From Desulfoluna sp942491485 (GTDB taxonomy: Bacteria > Desulfobacterota > Desulfobacteria > Desulfobacterales > Desulfolunaceae), in NCBI GenBank assembly GCA_942491485.1, contig CALOAX010000001.1:62001-126000 (forward strand): a DNA stretch of 64,000 nt. Direction: 5' to 3'. The position numbers and the translations under genes were made by a program. Positions 26,013 through 34,660 of this stretch are shown here, piece by piece. Every line of letters starts with the position of its first letter. Within the stretch, counting starts at the first letter, position 1. Under the pieces are notes generated by a model, which did no database searches, had not been told where the DNA came from, and worked only from the letters and a program-made list of their open reading frames with translations.

Positions 26013-26332
26013 GTAACTATTCAGTTCCGAAAAACAGCCTCCGGCGGCAAGGTGTGCCACCTTGAAAGCGGGTTGCGACCACTCTCGCCCCTCGCCCCTC
26101 GCCCCTCGTTCCTCGGGTTGAGAGTAGTCGCAAAGGCTTCCATAAAGAACTGGCGAGTCCTGTTTGTCCAACTGTTCCAACGTTTAGCCCCCGACAAAAA
26201 AACCCGATACCGGTGGGGGGATGTGATCGTTGGGACTGTGTGGGTGAGGGGATTACTCTAAGACCTGTTTGTTTAACTTTTTAAAAGTTGAGCTCCCGGC
26301 AGGGCCGTCGGAGGCTCAAGCTGAATAGTTAC
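26013..26332 (+). repeat. Dispersed palindromic element, most complete copy (MITE-like, 320 bp)
   Basis: It is bounded by perfect 12-bp outer inverted repeats GTAACTATTCAG (26013-26024) and CTGAATAGTTAC (26321-26332). Inside are GCCTCCGGCGGC, stem 1 (CAAGGTG-tgc-CACCTTG), stem 2 (ttgcgaccactctc / gagagtagtcgcaa, 13 of 14 paired) around CCTCGTTCCTCGGG (with a tandem ccctcgc run), and the right arm with GCAGGGCCGTCGGAGGC. No ORF of note is present. The 186 bp from here to 26518 hold no visible feature. Confidence 0.78.
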
Positions 26333-26518
26333 TTATGGCTTTGGATTTTTACTCAGAGAGTCGCCTGAAGAACAAAATAATCCTTGCCTGAGCTTCGGGG
26401 TATGTGGCCGGTCGGTAGGGGCTGTTGTTGAGGTGGGGAATTGAAAATAAGTGCTCGCCCTCGTCATAGTGAAGATCAATGGCGGGGGCGAGGTGGTATT
26501 TATATGGGGAGCTTTGTG

Positions 26519-28126
26519 CTATTCGCTTGGGGCATACTCGTAAGCGCCCATGTCAAATCCATTGCCTTGAGGCCTCAATACTCCATCAAGATCCGTTGCA
26601 ACGGCTGTGTCTTTTCCGCTATCAACACAGGGAGAGTTCGCAGAGAGGTGGTACAGGCTGTCTGCAAAAAGTGGATCGATGCTAATGTTCCCTTCGCCTG
26701 CAATGTCATCTTGGCCTATGTCGGAGTATGACACCGTGAGGGGGCCTGACTTTTTTATGTCCATTTGGATACCGTCATTGCCCCAGACAATACAATTGGC
26801 CATCTCACTTGTTGTCGTGGAAGAACCATTGAGCCATACCCCAGAGGCATTTGTATCTTCTGTGCATGTGTTGGTTGTAATGGTAGAGTTAAGGATGACA
26901 GGGTTAGTGTAGAGGCAGCTCAGGCCAGCGCCTTTATCTTTTACAATATTATCTTTGATAAGGGTATTGACGATACGTTGTGTGCCATGGCTGATGCTTG
27001 CCCCCCCACCATCCCAATTGGCACGGTTTGAGCGAATTATGCAGTTTTCCATAATCAGGCTTCCCTGATTATGGTTAAGCCCACCGCCAGTTTGTTGTAA
27101 CGCCTCATTGTCAGCTATAAGGATATTCTTTAACTCGCATGTTTCGAAGGATAGATCGACGCCACCGCCACTAAATTTTGCTCGGTTGAGTCGAATTTCC
27201 CCACCGCTGATTTTTATATTGACATGTCCCCCGTCAATTCCCCCGCCACTGCTTTGAGACGTGTTCTTTATTACCATGCAATTGATGATTTCGGGTGATC
27301 CGTAGGAGAGGTAGATCCCCCCGCCACTGCCTTGAGACGTATTATTTTTAACCGTGCAACTGTCGATCTCAGGTGAGCAGTATGAGAAGGAGAGTCCACC
27401 TCCACCGTTGACTGATGAGTTTTGTTCGATTCTACAGTTTTCTATACGTGGTGAGCCGGACATGAAGTATAAGCCACCCCCGTAATATTCAGCATGGTTG
27501 TTTTTAATGATACAGTTCACAATGGTGGTGGTTCCTGAGCTTTTGATACCTCCTCCATAATCGTGGGATCCGTTGGCGATGGTTAGGCCGGATATGGTTA
27601 CACCTGAATTTATGGTGAAACCGTTGCCTTCTCCCTGGCAGTCGATAATCGTTTTTTCAGGCCCACTGGCAGATCGTATCGTGATTTTTTTCTGTATCAG
27701 GATATTACTGTTTCCCGATCCGCTATATGTCCTTTCAGAAATGAGCACTGTGTCATCTTCTGAAGCAGCATCTACGGCAGCCTGAATGGTGGAATAATCC
27801 TGGGGCACTCGAATTACATTCTCGGGCTGTGCTTCGAAATCAATTCCAGACACGTCATTTTCGGTGATTTCAACACTGATGCTGGAAGGCGTAAATCGAA
27901 ACCCATCAAGCTTTGGTGTGACAATGTAATTGCCCGATTTTAATTCTTCGAAAAGATATACCCCGTCATTATTGGTAGCGACTTCAGCCGTTGCATCGCC
28001 GGCCAGGGATACGGTGACGCCTTCCAGGGCATTGCCATCATAGGTGACAACCTTGCCCTCAAGGTTGCAACCCGTCAAAACCAACAGAGACATCAAGAAA
28101 AATGACAGCAGAAAATTACGCAACAT
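26519..28126 (-). CDS. Lipoprotein with N-terminal Ig-like domain and right-handed beta-helix
   Basis: 535 residues. A signal peptide ends in the lipobox LVLTGC (residues 15-20), so it is a lipid-anchored envelope protein. Residues 21-95 resemble a carboxypeptidase-regulatory/SdrD-B-like beta-sandwich (GNALEGVTVSLAGDA, DGVYLFEELKSGNYIVTP). Residues 105-480 are a pectate-lyase-type beta-helix with repeated turns of the form I.NC.I..N.......GGG (for example STIQAAVDAASEDDTVLI, then IVNCIIKNNHAEYYGGGLYF). The C-terminus (SPCVDSGKD, DMGAYEYAPSE) is the choice-of-anchor Q type. It may bind or cleave polysaccharide; no catalytic residues could be assigned. It stands alone in its operon. Confidence 0.88.
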   Translation of the reverse strand: MLRNFLLSFFLMSLLVLTGCNLEGKVVTYDGNALEGVTVSLAGDATAEVATNNDGVYLFEELKSGNYIVTPKLDGFRFTPSSISVEITENDVSGIDFEAQPENVIRVPQDYSTIQAAVDAASEDDTVLISERTYSGSGNSNILIQKKITIRSASGPEKTIIDCQGEGNGFTINSGVTISGLTIANGSHDYGGGIKSSGTTTIVNCIIKNNHAEYYGGGLYFMSGSPRIENCRIEQNSSVNGGGGLSFSYCSPEIDSCTVKNNTSQGSGGGIYLSYGSPEIINCMVIKNTSQSSGGGIDGGHVNIKISGGEIRLNRAKFSGGGVDLSFETCELKNILIADNEALQQTGGGLNHNQGSLIMENCIIRSNRANWDGGGASISHGTQRIVNTLIKDNIVKDKGAGLSCLYTNPVILNSTITTNTCTEDTNASGVWLNGSSTTTSEMANCIVWGNDGIQMDIKKSGPLTVSYSDIGQDDIAGEGNISIDPLFADSLYHLSANSPCVDSGKDTAVATDLDGVLRPQGNGFDMGAYEYAPSE

Positions 28127-28521
28127 ACGCTCCCCTCTGTGAAGTGGTGTTTTCGTATAAGAGATTACAAAGCTCTTTCTTCCAAGTTTTTTGTTGGGTC
28201 GGTGTGGCCATTACGATGAGGTGTATCGAATGGCATCGGGGTAATGCTTTTAGAAAGGTGTCGCTTACAGCCCGGCATCTCACTTGGTGTATGTATCGCA
28301 TGTTTACACGTTGAAAACAATGTTTTCTGGTTGGGCATAGGTCTGCTCCGGTCAGGGGTTGAATTGACGGCAATAAACCAATGCCCACATTGACTTGAAA
28401 ATATAACAATTCAATATTCCGGTAGAATTTGTATGGAGCGCACATCAAATCTGTATGGCAAGCTATACAGGAGTGGGTATTTTGGGTCATATTTTTGGGG
28501 GGGAGAGGGCTTTTATACAAA

Positions 28522-28556
28522 AAAAGGCCCTCTGAACTGTGTCAGAGAGCCTTTTC
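28522..28556 (-). terminator. Intrinsic terminator beside the tRNA-Leu 3' fragment
   Basis: On the minus strand: aaaggctctctga, loop, tcagagggccttt (one mismatch), then a run of seven T. It lies 29 bp past the 3' end of the tRNA-Leu fragment at 28585-28640, the position of a native tRNA terminator. The region 28127-28521 shows no gene. Confidence 0.75.
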
Positions 28557-28584
28557 TAATATGCGTATTTTACAGTCTTTATGG

Positions 28585-28640
28585 TGGTACCCGGAACGAG
28601 AATCGAACTCGTACAGACTTGTGTTCGAGGGATTTTAAGT
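28585..28640 (-). other. tRNA-Leu(TAA) 3'-half fragment, putative attachment site 1
   Basis: The minus strand reads ACTTAAAATCCCTCG (anticodon loop with TAA), the variable arm, CGAGTTCGATTCTCG (T arm) and TTCCGGGTACCA (acceptor plus CCA). The 5' half is absent: the sequence to the right is unrelated. A second copy at 34934-34989 differs at two of 56 positions. Such 3'-half copies are typical integrase attachment scars at tRNA genes. The adjoining terminator suggests this is the original chromosomal end. Confidence 0.85.
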
Positions 28641-28741
28641 ATCTTTCAACGTCTCATGATATCAGTTCTTTAGGGATAACTGTGACGGAAAGTGGGCTGA
28701 GAAGAGGTGCCTTCATCCCTGTTACAGCCGTACCAGAAGCT

Positions 28742-29008
28742 TCATGGAAGGTTCTGATAAATGTCTTTTCGATGACCAACTTTCACGATTAGAACAACAA
28801 GCCTGCCCTCGTGGATTTCGTAAACGATACGATAATCCCCGGTACGCACTCTGTGGAAAGGGTTGTTGCCTTTCATTTTGGTGGTATTGGGCTCTGGTAA
28901 ATTTCGACCAATCTCTTCAATTTTCTTTTTGATTCTGACCAGATCCCGCTTGGGAATTCGCTTCAGGCTCTTCAACACTGACGGGCGAAATTCAATCGAG
29001 TATTCCAT
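28742..29008 (-). CDS. relE: RelE/ParE-family toxin
   Basis: 88 residues with the RelE pattern: YSIEFRPSVLKSLKRIPKRD, a basic helix, then FHRVRTGDYRIVYEIHEGRL and VVLIVKVGHRKDIYQ. RelE toxins cut mRNA on the ribosome; the conserved RxGDYRxxY and GHRxxxY parts are intact, so it is probably active. Its ATG follows the antitoxin stop directly (TAAATG), which means coupled translation. It lies just inside attachment site 1. Confidence 0.92.
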   Translation of the reverse strand: MEYSIEFRPSVLKSLKRIPKRDLVRIKKKIEEIGRNLPEPNTTKMKGNNPFHRVRTGDYRIVYEIHEGRLVVLIVKVGHRKDIYQNLP

Positions 29009-29260
29009 TTAAAGCCCCAACTCCTTCCAAACATCTTCAGCGGGGATATTCTCACCTGGCTCACTCAGGGCTTTTGTGGCATCTTCGATATCCATACGGT
29101 CTTCAATTTTTTGAAGCAATTCCAGCTCGGCCATGGAAACCAGGGCCGCTACACTCTGCCCCCTTCGGGTAAGGATGACAGGCTCGTTACCGTAGGCAAC
29201 TTTATTAACGATATCGGCAAGGTTTTTTCGTGCATCTGCTGTGGATATTTTTATGGTCAT
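29009..29260 (-). CDS. Phd/YefM-family antitoxin
   Basis: 83 residues. The N-terminal Phd/YefM DNA-binding fold is STADARKNLADIVNKVAYGN followed by EPVILTRRGQSVAALVSMAE. The acidic C-terminal tail would wrap the toxin. AGGAGGTGCTGC precedes the ATG at 29260. Together with the RelE toxin it forms a type II module that can stabilise the island. Autorepression through the TTGTAC sites upstream is likely. Confidence 0.92.
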   Translation of the reverse strand: MTIKISTADARKNLADIVNKVAYGNEPVILTRRGQSVAALVSMAELELLQKIEDRMDIEDATKALSEPGENIPAEDVWKELGL

Positions 29261-29274
29261 GCAGCACCTCCTTT

Positions 29275-29300
29275 TTGTACCAATTGTACATCATGTACAA
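29275..29300. promoter_or_regulatory. Triple TTGTAC half-site operator of the toxin-antitoxin operon
   Basis: TTGTAC at 29275 and 29284 and its complement in TGTACAA ending at 29300. The last two form the perfect palindrome TTGTACA-tca-TGTACAA. It lies 15-40 bp upstream of the antitoxin ATG. Confidence 0.65.
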
Positions 29301-29391
29301 AGAGGGATCAACCCCCCCCCCTCTATGTGAATCATTGTGGGGCGATAGTTTGCTCACCTCTCCATTAAAAAAGCTTCAAGAAACATAGAAC

Positions 29392-29761
29392 CACGCCATC
29401 CGGGATGCTGTGAAGTCTCTCCAAGAAGCTGGGCAGCTTCCGGAACCTCTTTCTGCATCTTCCCAACGGCAGGGAAAAGGACGTCCAGATTATTCCTGTG
29501 GGGGACTTTTCAACCAAGGACGAGCTGGAGAAGATCAAGAACATTTCACGGGATGATATTATTGCCGCCCATCGCATTCCACCCGCTCTGGCCAGCGTTG
29601 TGCCGAACGAAGCACGGGGTGGTTTTGGGGACATCGCCAAGGCCGACCAGGTCTATGAAAAGAACGAGATCGTCCCCATCCGAAACATCCTGCTCCAGGT
29701 CAACGAGCATTTGACGGGAAATCACCGGATAGCCTTTGACGAACCGGAATATGCACCATAA
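29392..29761 (+). pseudogene. Remnant of a P2/PBSX-type phage portal protein (C-terminal part)
   Basis: Translated across a frameshift near 29415 the remnant reads IRDAVKS then FRNLFLHLPNGREKDVQIIP, GDFSTKDELEKIKNISRDDI and AHRIPPALASVVPNEARGGF. This is the conserved C-terminal end of P2 gpQ-type portals (ending in a LxVNEHL segment). The N-terminal 200 or more residues are missing. It is evidence that a P2-like prophage once occupied the left element. The 111 bp after it to the IS are featureless. Confidence 0.8.
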
Positions 29762-29872
29762 ATTGGAGGGGAAAGGAACATGTCCATGCGAATTAGCCCG
29801 GATATTTCATGAGAAAACAAGCAGGTCGAAATAACAGCATGTTATTAACGATAGTTGCCGTGAAGAATTAAG

Positions 29873-31790
29873 CATACCTCCAGCACCCCCTTGCTTCATT
29901 GCTACTGAAATTTAAGTCGAATATTTTAAGCTATTACATATATACTTCGAGGTTTATAGAAGTACTGTGATTAGCCCAAAAAGTTTGCCTAGACAAACAC
30001 AATGTCTATATGTGATAGTGCCCATGGATATCGAATAATTTCAAACATGGGGGCCACTATTATGGATACCATCGATTTAGAAAAACTCCAGATCACAAGA
30101 GCGGGTCTACTTCCCATTGCCCGAGAATACACGAAGCGACTTATGATTCGTGAAACTGTCAACGAACTATTCGACAGCCAGATGAACCTGGCCCCGGGTG
30201 ATGCCATATGTGCCATGGTCATAGACGCATTCTCAGGCCGGACACCACTTTGCCGATTCACCGACGAAATCAATGAACAAGACAGCGAGATTCTTTTCGG
30301 CTTTCCTGTAAACCATGAAATGTTCAGTGAGACCAACCTCGGCCGGGCCATGGACAGGGTGTACGAAGCTGGCGCTCAGCGCCTGTTTACTGAAGTATCA
30401 ATGAAAGCCTTGAGCACCTTTGATATTGACGCCAAGGCCTACCACTTCGACACAACGTCTGTATCGGTTTACGGAGACTATGAACTGCAGGATGAAGAAC
30501 CCTCAAATGTTACGTATGGCCACAGCAAGGCAAAGCGCCCGGATCTGAAACAGTTCATGGTTTCTATGTGTTGTGTCGAGAGAAACATCCCCATTATTGG
30601 TCAAGTTGAAAATGGTAATGCCTCGGATAAAACCCTCAATAACAAGCTTCTCTCCAGCGCATCAGCCTACATGGCACGTCATGGGCTTGAAACAGGAGCA
30701 TCTCTTCATATTGCCGACTCCGCATTTGTAACCGCCTTAAATCTTGAAAAAGCAAGAGACCTCAAAATCGACTTTCTAAGTCGTATGCCTGCCAACTTCA
30801 AGGAGTGCAAGCGCGTCATAGACGAAGCCGTTAAAAAAGAAATCTGGCAGGAGGTCGGCATCCTTGCAAACGATGAAGGAACCATCAAAAAGCCATCCGC
30901 CTATTACCGGGCTCAGGAGGGAATTGTTGATGTCGAAGGTCATTCGTATCGCGCCATAACCTACCACTCAAGTGCCTACGACAAGCGCAGGCAAAAAACC
31001 ATCGAGAACCAGCTAAAAAAAGACCGAACAGCCCTTGAAAAAACAATCCATGACAGCTTGCTCCCAGCTTATAAATGCCGCGATGATGCAGAATCTGCAC
31101 GTAAGCAAATGATAAAACTGGCATCAAAGAGCATGCACACCATAGAAACGGAGATCACCGAGACCCCTGTCTTTGAAAGAGGACGCCCAAAAAAGGGAGA
31201 GACCAGAGTCGCGAGGGCGTTCCGGTACGAGCTCAGCACAACGCTCCATGAAAACCCCGAAAAAACAAAGGATCTCCGGACACGTGCAGGGTGTTTTGTT
31301 CTCCTCACGAGCCTTAATGACAAAGGCCGATGGAGTCCCTCGGAACTGCTCAGGCTCTATAAAGAGCAGGATGGCATTGAGAAAAACTTTGGCTTTATCA
31401 AAGATCCAGCCATCATTAACGCCATCTTTCTGAAAAAGACCTCACGCATTGAAGTGTTAGGCCTTGTACTCTTACTCGCCCTCTTAATTTGGAGGCTCAT
31501 TGAGCGTGATCTACGGCAACATATAAAAAAAACGAGCACTCCACTGCCTGGATGGAAGCCAAAGGGGACAACTCGGCCTACGACATTTATGATGAGCATC
31601 AAGTTCAAGCAGATTAACGTACTCACCATTGATGGGGTTAGACGGCTTGCCAGACCTCTAAAACCTGAACAGCTCAAATTCCTTGAGGCACTAAAACTGA
31701 CACCGAATATCTATACCATACCGTAGACCATCGACGACGAGGGCCTGAAAAAATAGCCCCGGCGATGCCGGCGGGGGTGCTGGATGTATG
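29873..31790 (+). mobile_element. IS1634-family insertion sequence with 18-bp terminal inverted repeats
   Basis: The left end CATACCTCCAGCACCCCC (29873-29890) matches the reverse complement of 31773-31790 at 17 of 18 positions. Total length is 1918 bp with one transposase gene. No direct target duplication was seen at the flanks. The element sits within phage debris. Confidence 0.78.
30062..31726 (+). CDS. IS1634-family DDE transposase
   Basis: 554 residues from ATG 30062; in-frame ATG codons at 30002 and 30047 are alternatives. It has IS4-superfamily features: an N-terminal DUF4277-like part (GDAICAMVIDAFSGRTPLCR), the first Asp in KAYHFDTTSVSVYG, the second in TGASLHIADSAFVT, and a late Glu region LLRLYKEQDGIEKNFGFIKD that fits the Y-REK-type signature. 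A hydrophobic helix follows (LGLVLLLALLIWRLIERDL). It appears full length and uninterrupted, so the IS may be active. Confidence 0.93.
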   Translation: MDTIDLEKLQITRAGLLPIAREYTKRLMIRETVNELFDSQMNLAPGDAICAMVIDAFSGRTPLCRFTDEINEQDSEILFGFPVNHEMFSETNLGRAMDRVYEAGAQRLFTEVSMKALSTFDIDAKAYHFDTTSVSVYGDYELQDEEPSNVTYGHSKAKRPDLKQFMVSMCCVERNIPIIGQVENGNASDKTLNNKLLSSASAYMARHGLETGASLHIADSAFVTALNLEKARDLKIDFLSRMPANFKECKRVIDEAVKKEIWQEVGILANDEGTIKKPSAYYRAQEGIVDVEGHSYRAITYHSSAYDKRRQKTIENQLKKDRTALEKTIHDSLLPAYKCRDDAESARKQMIKLASKSMHTIETEITETPVFERGRPKKGETRVARAFRYELSTTLHENPEKTKDLRTRAGCFVLLTSLNDKGRWSPSELLRLYKEQDGIEKNFGFIKDPAIINAIFLKKTSRIEVLGLVLLLALLIWRLIERDLRQHIKKTSTPLPGWKPKGTTRPTTFMMSIKFKQINVLTIDGVRRLARPLKPEQLKFLEALKLTPNIYTIP

Positions 31791-31892
31791 TTTGAACAGC
31801 TGACAACGTATGTTGATGGCCTATTTCTATTTTTGGTTTTTGATTTATCCGTTATTCAAGACTGTTATGGGTGGCCCAATCTGCTCAACCCA

Positions 31893-32123
31893 TCAGTATC
31901 GACAATGCCCCGTATACTCCCGCCTCAACACCCCAAGCCCTTTCAGGCTACCGCCATCATCAAGCCCCCTGTCAAAGAAGAACATGCACACATTCGCCTC
32001 GAAGATCTGCCGTGCCCGTGTCTGGCTCACTCCTGAAAGCCGCCCGGCTTCCGCAAAGCTTTTGCCTCAGAGGACGGCGCGGGTGAGTTTTATGTTTCGG
32101 GTCTTTTGTTCTGGTTGGCCCAT
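31893..32123 (-). pseudogene. HTH protein gene with an in-frame TGA
   Basis: From ATG 32123 the frame reads KTRNIKLTRAVL, then TGA (32067-32069), then GKSFAEAGRLSGVSQTRARQ, a sigma-like helix-turn-helix, and continues to a TGA at 31893. The codon at the break is most simply CGA or GGA mutated to TGA. It is a phage-type small regulator, now probably inactive. No selenocysteine signal is apparent. Confidence 0.6.
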
Positions 32124-32146
32124 GGGACTCTCCTTCGTCGTTGTGA

Positions 32147-32656
32147 TTAGCCGTGCATGGCTGGTTGGCTTGTCATGCCGATGGTCTTCACCATGTTTTC
32201 GATGAGGCCGCCCACGGCTGTGGGGCCGGAGATGGCTTTTACCTCGTCGCATTTGCGGTGGGCTTTGTAGGCTGTGGCGACATTCCGGAGAAACCAGCTC
32301 CGCTCGTTTTCGGGGGTGGCGCAGGTGGACTTCCAGCCCATCTCGCGGACGACCTGGTTTGTGATGGGGGCTTCGAATGTGGGGTGGGCGTAGATGCCGT
32401 ACCGCCGGATGGCATCCCACACCAGAAGGGCCTGGACCGAGGCTTTGTCTTCGACGCTGCCCTCAATGGCTTCCACGAAGTCTGCGATGGTGGGCATGGT
32501 GGTGTATTTTCGGGTGCGCACGATTTGAAGTGCGGCGGCTTCAATCTGGGCGATAGTGTAGCCACCCAGGGCCTTGAGCATGAACTCAAGCAATTGGGCT
32601 TCCAGCTGGACGCCGTAGTTCTGGCCGATGGCAGGGGATGATCCCCTGAACCCCAT
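32147..32656 (-). CDS. Phage replication-associated hypothetical protein (DUF6475-like), 5' end fused to a repeat
   Basis: 169 codons. Residues about 20-140 resemble phage proteins of the DUF6475 type that accompany replication genes (YTIAQIEAAALQIVRTRKYT, TIADFVEAIEGSVEDKA, MGWKSTCATPENERSWFLRN). The first ten residues (MGFRGSSPAI) are encoded by the end of a palindromic repeat, so the original start was replaced. It may be a broken gene that still has an open frame. It has no good RBS. Confidence 0.55.
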   Translation of the reverse strand: MGFRGSSPAIGQNYGVQLEAQLLEFMLKALGGYTIAQIEAAALQIVRTRKYTTMPTIADFVEAIEGSVEDKASVQALLVWDAIRRYGIYAHPTFEAPITNQVVREMGWKSTCATPENERSWFLRNVATAYKAHRKCDEVKAISGPTAVGGLIENMVKTIGMTSQPAMHG

Positions 32657-32888
32657 AAGGCAAAAGCCCAGGTCTTATTTCACAAGACTTGGGCTTTTGC
32701 TTTTTTTTCTGTTTGTCGAATTTTGCAAAAGTTCGGCCCCCGTCAGGTCCGCCGGAGGCATGCTCATTTTTTACTGTAATGAAGATCGGCCATGTTTTGG
32801 CCTTCTTTGGTGGGGGGTGAACACAGAAAGGTTTCCAGCATAAATGCAAGAATCCTTTTTTAAGATCTTAAAATCATATGTTTAATTT
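32633..32888 (+). repeat. Degenerate direct copy of the 34.67-34.93 kb junction sequence
   Basis: This segment aligns collinearly with 34668-34930. It contains the palindrome GGGGATGATCCCC, a terminator hairpin (aaaagcccaggtctt / aagacttgggctttt around ttatttcac), GTTTGT...GCAAAAGTTC, GCCGGAGGC and a second hairpin region. The terminator stems differ between the copies but remain paired. It also explains the 5' truncation of the gene at 32147-32656. Confidence 0.75.
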
Positions 32889-32928
32889 GCACATCTGGCA
32901 AGTTTGAGGCCTTTGTCAAAAGTGTAGG
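32889..32928 (+). repeat. Direct repeat A flanking the RDD gene
   Basis: ACATCTGGCAAG..., then TTTGTCAAAAGTGTAGGT. A second copy at 34262-34302 (ACATCTGACAAGG, TTTGTCAAAAGTGTAGGT) lies on the other side of the RDD gene. Both are followed within 80 bp by TTTGACCCCAT- or CTGACCCCAT-like sequence, which resembles sequences found around REP-associated tyrosine transposases. No transposase is present. Confidence 0.6.
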
Positions 32929-33063
32929 TGACTCCATTACCCTTTGTACCTGTGAAGAGTGTCGTGTCGGTCTGACCCCATTACCGGGTGACAAGAAGTG
33001 TGGCAAGGAGTTTCATTGAAACAGTTTCTCCTGGGGGTGCGGATAAGAAAGGGGTAGAGAATT

Positions 33064-34011
33064 CTATTCGATTGCCATCAGGTTTTGCGGGTTGAACACG
33101 TGAAACTGATTGCGCCAACTCGAATAAATCCCGATGTCGAATCCATATGTAAGGGTTACTTGGACCACATCCTTGGTCGAAGCCTCCGGGTAATGCATCA
33201 TGATGATGTCAGCCAGGGATCGGGCCAGCTCCTCATCGTCTACCTTGTCTTCTAAAATAGAGATATTCGCGCTGACATAAGTGGTTGTGCTGGCTTCCTG
33301 CCCTGCTGTTTTAAACGTCGATGATCCGGACACGATCGTTGCATATTTGACGTCTTGTAATTCCATGATTGCAGATTGAACAGACAGCATCTCGGCAAAT
33401 GGGGTTTTTTCTGCAAGCTGCATTGTAAATATCGGGACAAGTGCGGCTCCGATAAACATGACGGCAACAACGATGAAGTGGGGTTTCCATACGGGTTCTA
33501 AGGCTTGTTCATCGGTTTCTGCGTTTACAACAAAGGTACCCGTAATTAGGTCATGAAGGGATTGGCGTGTTTTTGTGTTGAATATATAGAGGTACGGTAT
33601 CGATATGATGCCCCCGAAGATGATGAACGAGAGGAGATATGTCAAGACTGATTGGAGAATCTCTGTTTGAAAGGGGACGCCATTGATGAGAAATGGTATG
33701 TAAAGAATGGTGTATCTTATAAACGACCGGCCGAGGCCTATGGTTTCGTTCATGGAATTGACGACACGGATTTTTAAGATTCTTTTACCGATGGTTTGAC
33801 CATCTGCGATTTTGCTGTTCATTACTCCGAAGTATGAAAGCCCTATCGCAAACCCAACCAGAAGACCCCAGATGCCCATTCGGACAAAGGTGTCCTTAAA
33901 CAAGAAGCTCAGAAGAAAACCTAGTACTGCAAGGATCAATGAGTCGATGAGCAATGCTCCAATACGTCTCCAAAATCCCGAAATCCAGATGGTATCTACG
34001 TTTTCTCCCAT
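33064..34011 (-). CDS. RDD-family integral membrane protein
   Basis: 315 residues from ATG 34011 (GGAGGGGG six bases upstream). An RDD domain occupies residues 10-165: GFWRRIGALLIDSLILAVLG starts helix 1 with the Arg-Asp pair, then IWGLLVGFAIGLSYFGVMN, GQTIGKRILKIRVV, IFGGIISIPYLYIFN and TRQSLHDLITGTFVV. A further transmembrane helix at about 180-205 leads to a soluble C-terminal domain of about 110 residues. RDD proteins are of varied function (some Na+/H+ exchange). It stands alone in the decayed element, framed by direct repeats. Confidence 0.85.
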   Translation of the reverse strand: MGENVDTIWISGFWRRIGALLIDSLILAVLGFLLSFLFKDTFVRMGIWGLLVGFAIGLSYFGVMNSKIADGQTIGKRILKIRVVNSMNETIGLGRSFIRYTILYIPFLINGVPFQTEILQSVLTYLLSFIIFGGIISIPYLYIFNTKTRQSLHDLITGTFVVNAETDEQALEPVWKPHFIVVAVMFIGAALVPIFTMQLAEKTPFAEMLSVQSAIMELQDVKYATIVSGSSTFKTAGQEASTTTYVSANISILEDKVDDEELARSLADIIMMHYPEASTKDVVQVTLTYGFDIGIYSSWRNQFHVFNPQNLMAIE

Positions 34012-34261
34012 TCTGTATCCCCCTCCGGATTGAATTGCTTTGATAGAAAAAAGCATGTGTGCCCTGAAGTGAATTGTGTTTCGCAATGAGCATATACGTA
34101 AACTCAACGTTTTATCAACAGTAATTGGCTCAAATAGAAAAATCCTTGGCATTCACCAAGGCTCTTATTTTCATAAACTCAAATTGTCTCTTACTTATTG
34201 GCAATACTCTCATTCAAACCCGACGGTGAAATAAAGATAAACGAAGGAAGGGGGCAGACCT

Positions 34262-34302
34262 ACACATCTGACAAGGTTAAAGGTTTTGTCAAAAGTGTAG
34301 GT
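34262..34302 (+). repeat. Direct repeat B flanking the RDD gene
   Basis: This is the partner of 32889-32928. It is followed by TTGACCCCAT and then by the integrase fragment. The 34012-34337 interval contains no other feature. Confidence 0.6.
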
Positions 34303-34337
34303 TTGACCCCATCACTCGGGAGACTCTCTCCCCATGC

Positions 34338-34655
34338 ATGGCACGGGCGCGTGATAACAAACGAGCCAAGCTCTTCAGATGGTCATGCCTCACCTACATG
34401 GGGCAGAAGTTCAAGGTGGCCGTACGAGCCGCAGGTTACGAGCGTTATCGCTTCCATAATCTCCGCCACACCTTCGCCTCCTATCTCGCCATGGGCGGCG
34501 CCAGCCTCCAGGCCATCCAGGAACTCATGCGCCATGAGTCCATGGCCTCCACCCTGATCTATTCCAAACTCTCCCCGGACCACCTCAAAGCTGCATCCGA
34601 AAAACTCTGCTTCACCCTGGGCCCCAAGCCTCTTCCCACCGGCACCGATGATTAG
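34338..34655 (+). pseudogene. Tyrosine integrase, C-terminal catalytic fragment
   Basis: 105 codons containing the end of a phage integrase: YMGQKFKVAVRAAGYERYRF, HNLRHTFASYLAMGGASLQA (HxLRHTFAS, the second Arg box), LMRHESMASTLIYSKLSPDH (the G/RH box and catalytic Tyr). The N-terminal arm-binding and core-binding domains and the first Arg box are absent, so it is not functional. It sits 279 bp from attachment site 2, where an element's integrase is expected. Confidence 0.85.
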
Positions 34656-34660
34656 GTTTT

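Noticed and set aside
28585..28640. A functional tRNA-Leu gene
   Set aside because: Only the 3' half is present; D arm and 5' acceptor strand are absent at both copies.
32067..32069. Selenocysteine codon in the HTH gene
   Set aside because: The neighbouring residues form a DNA-binding helix with no redox role, and no downstream SECIS-type hairpin was seen. A nonsense mutation is simpler.
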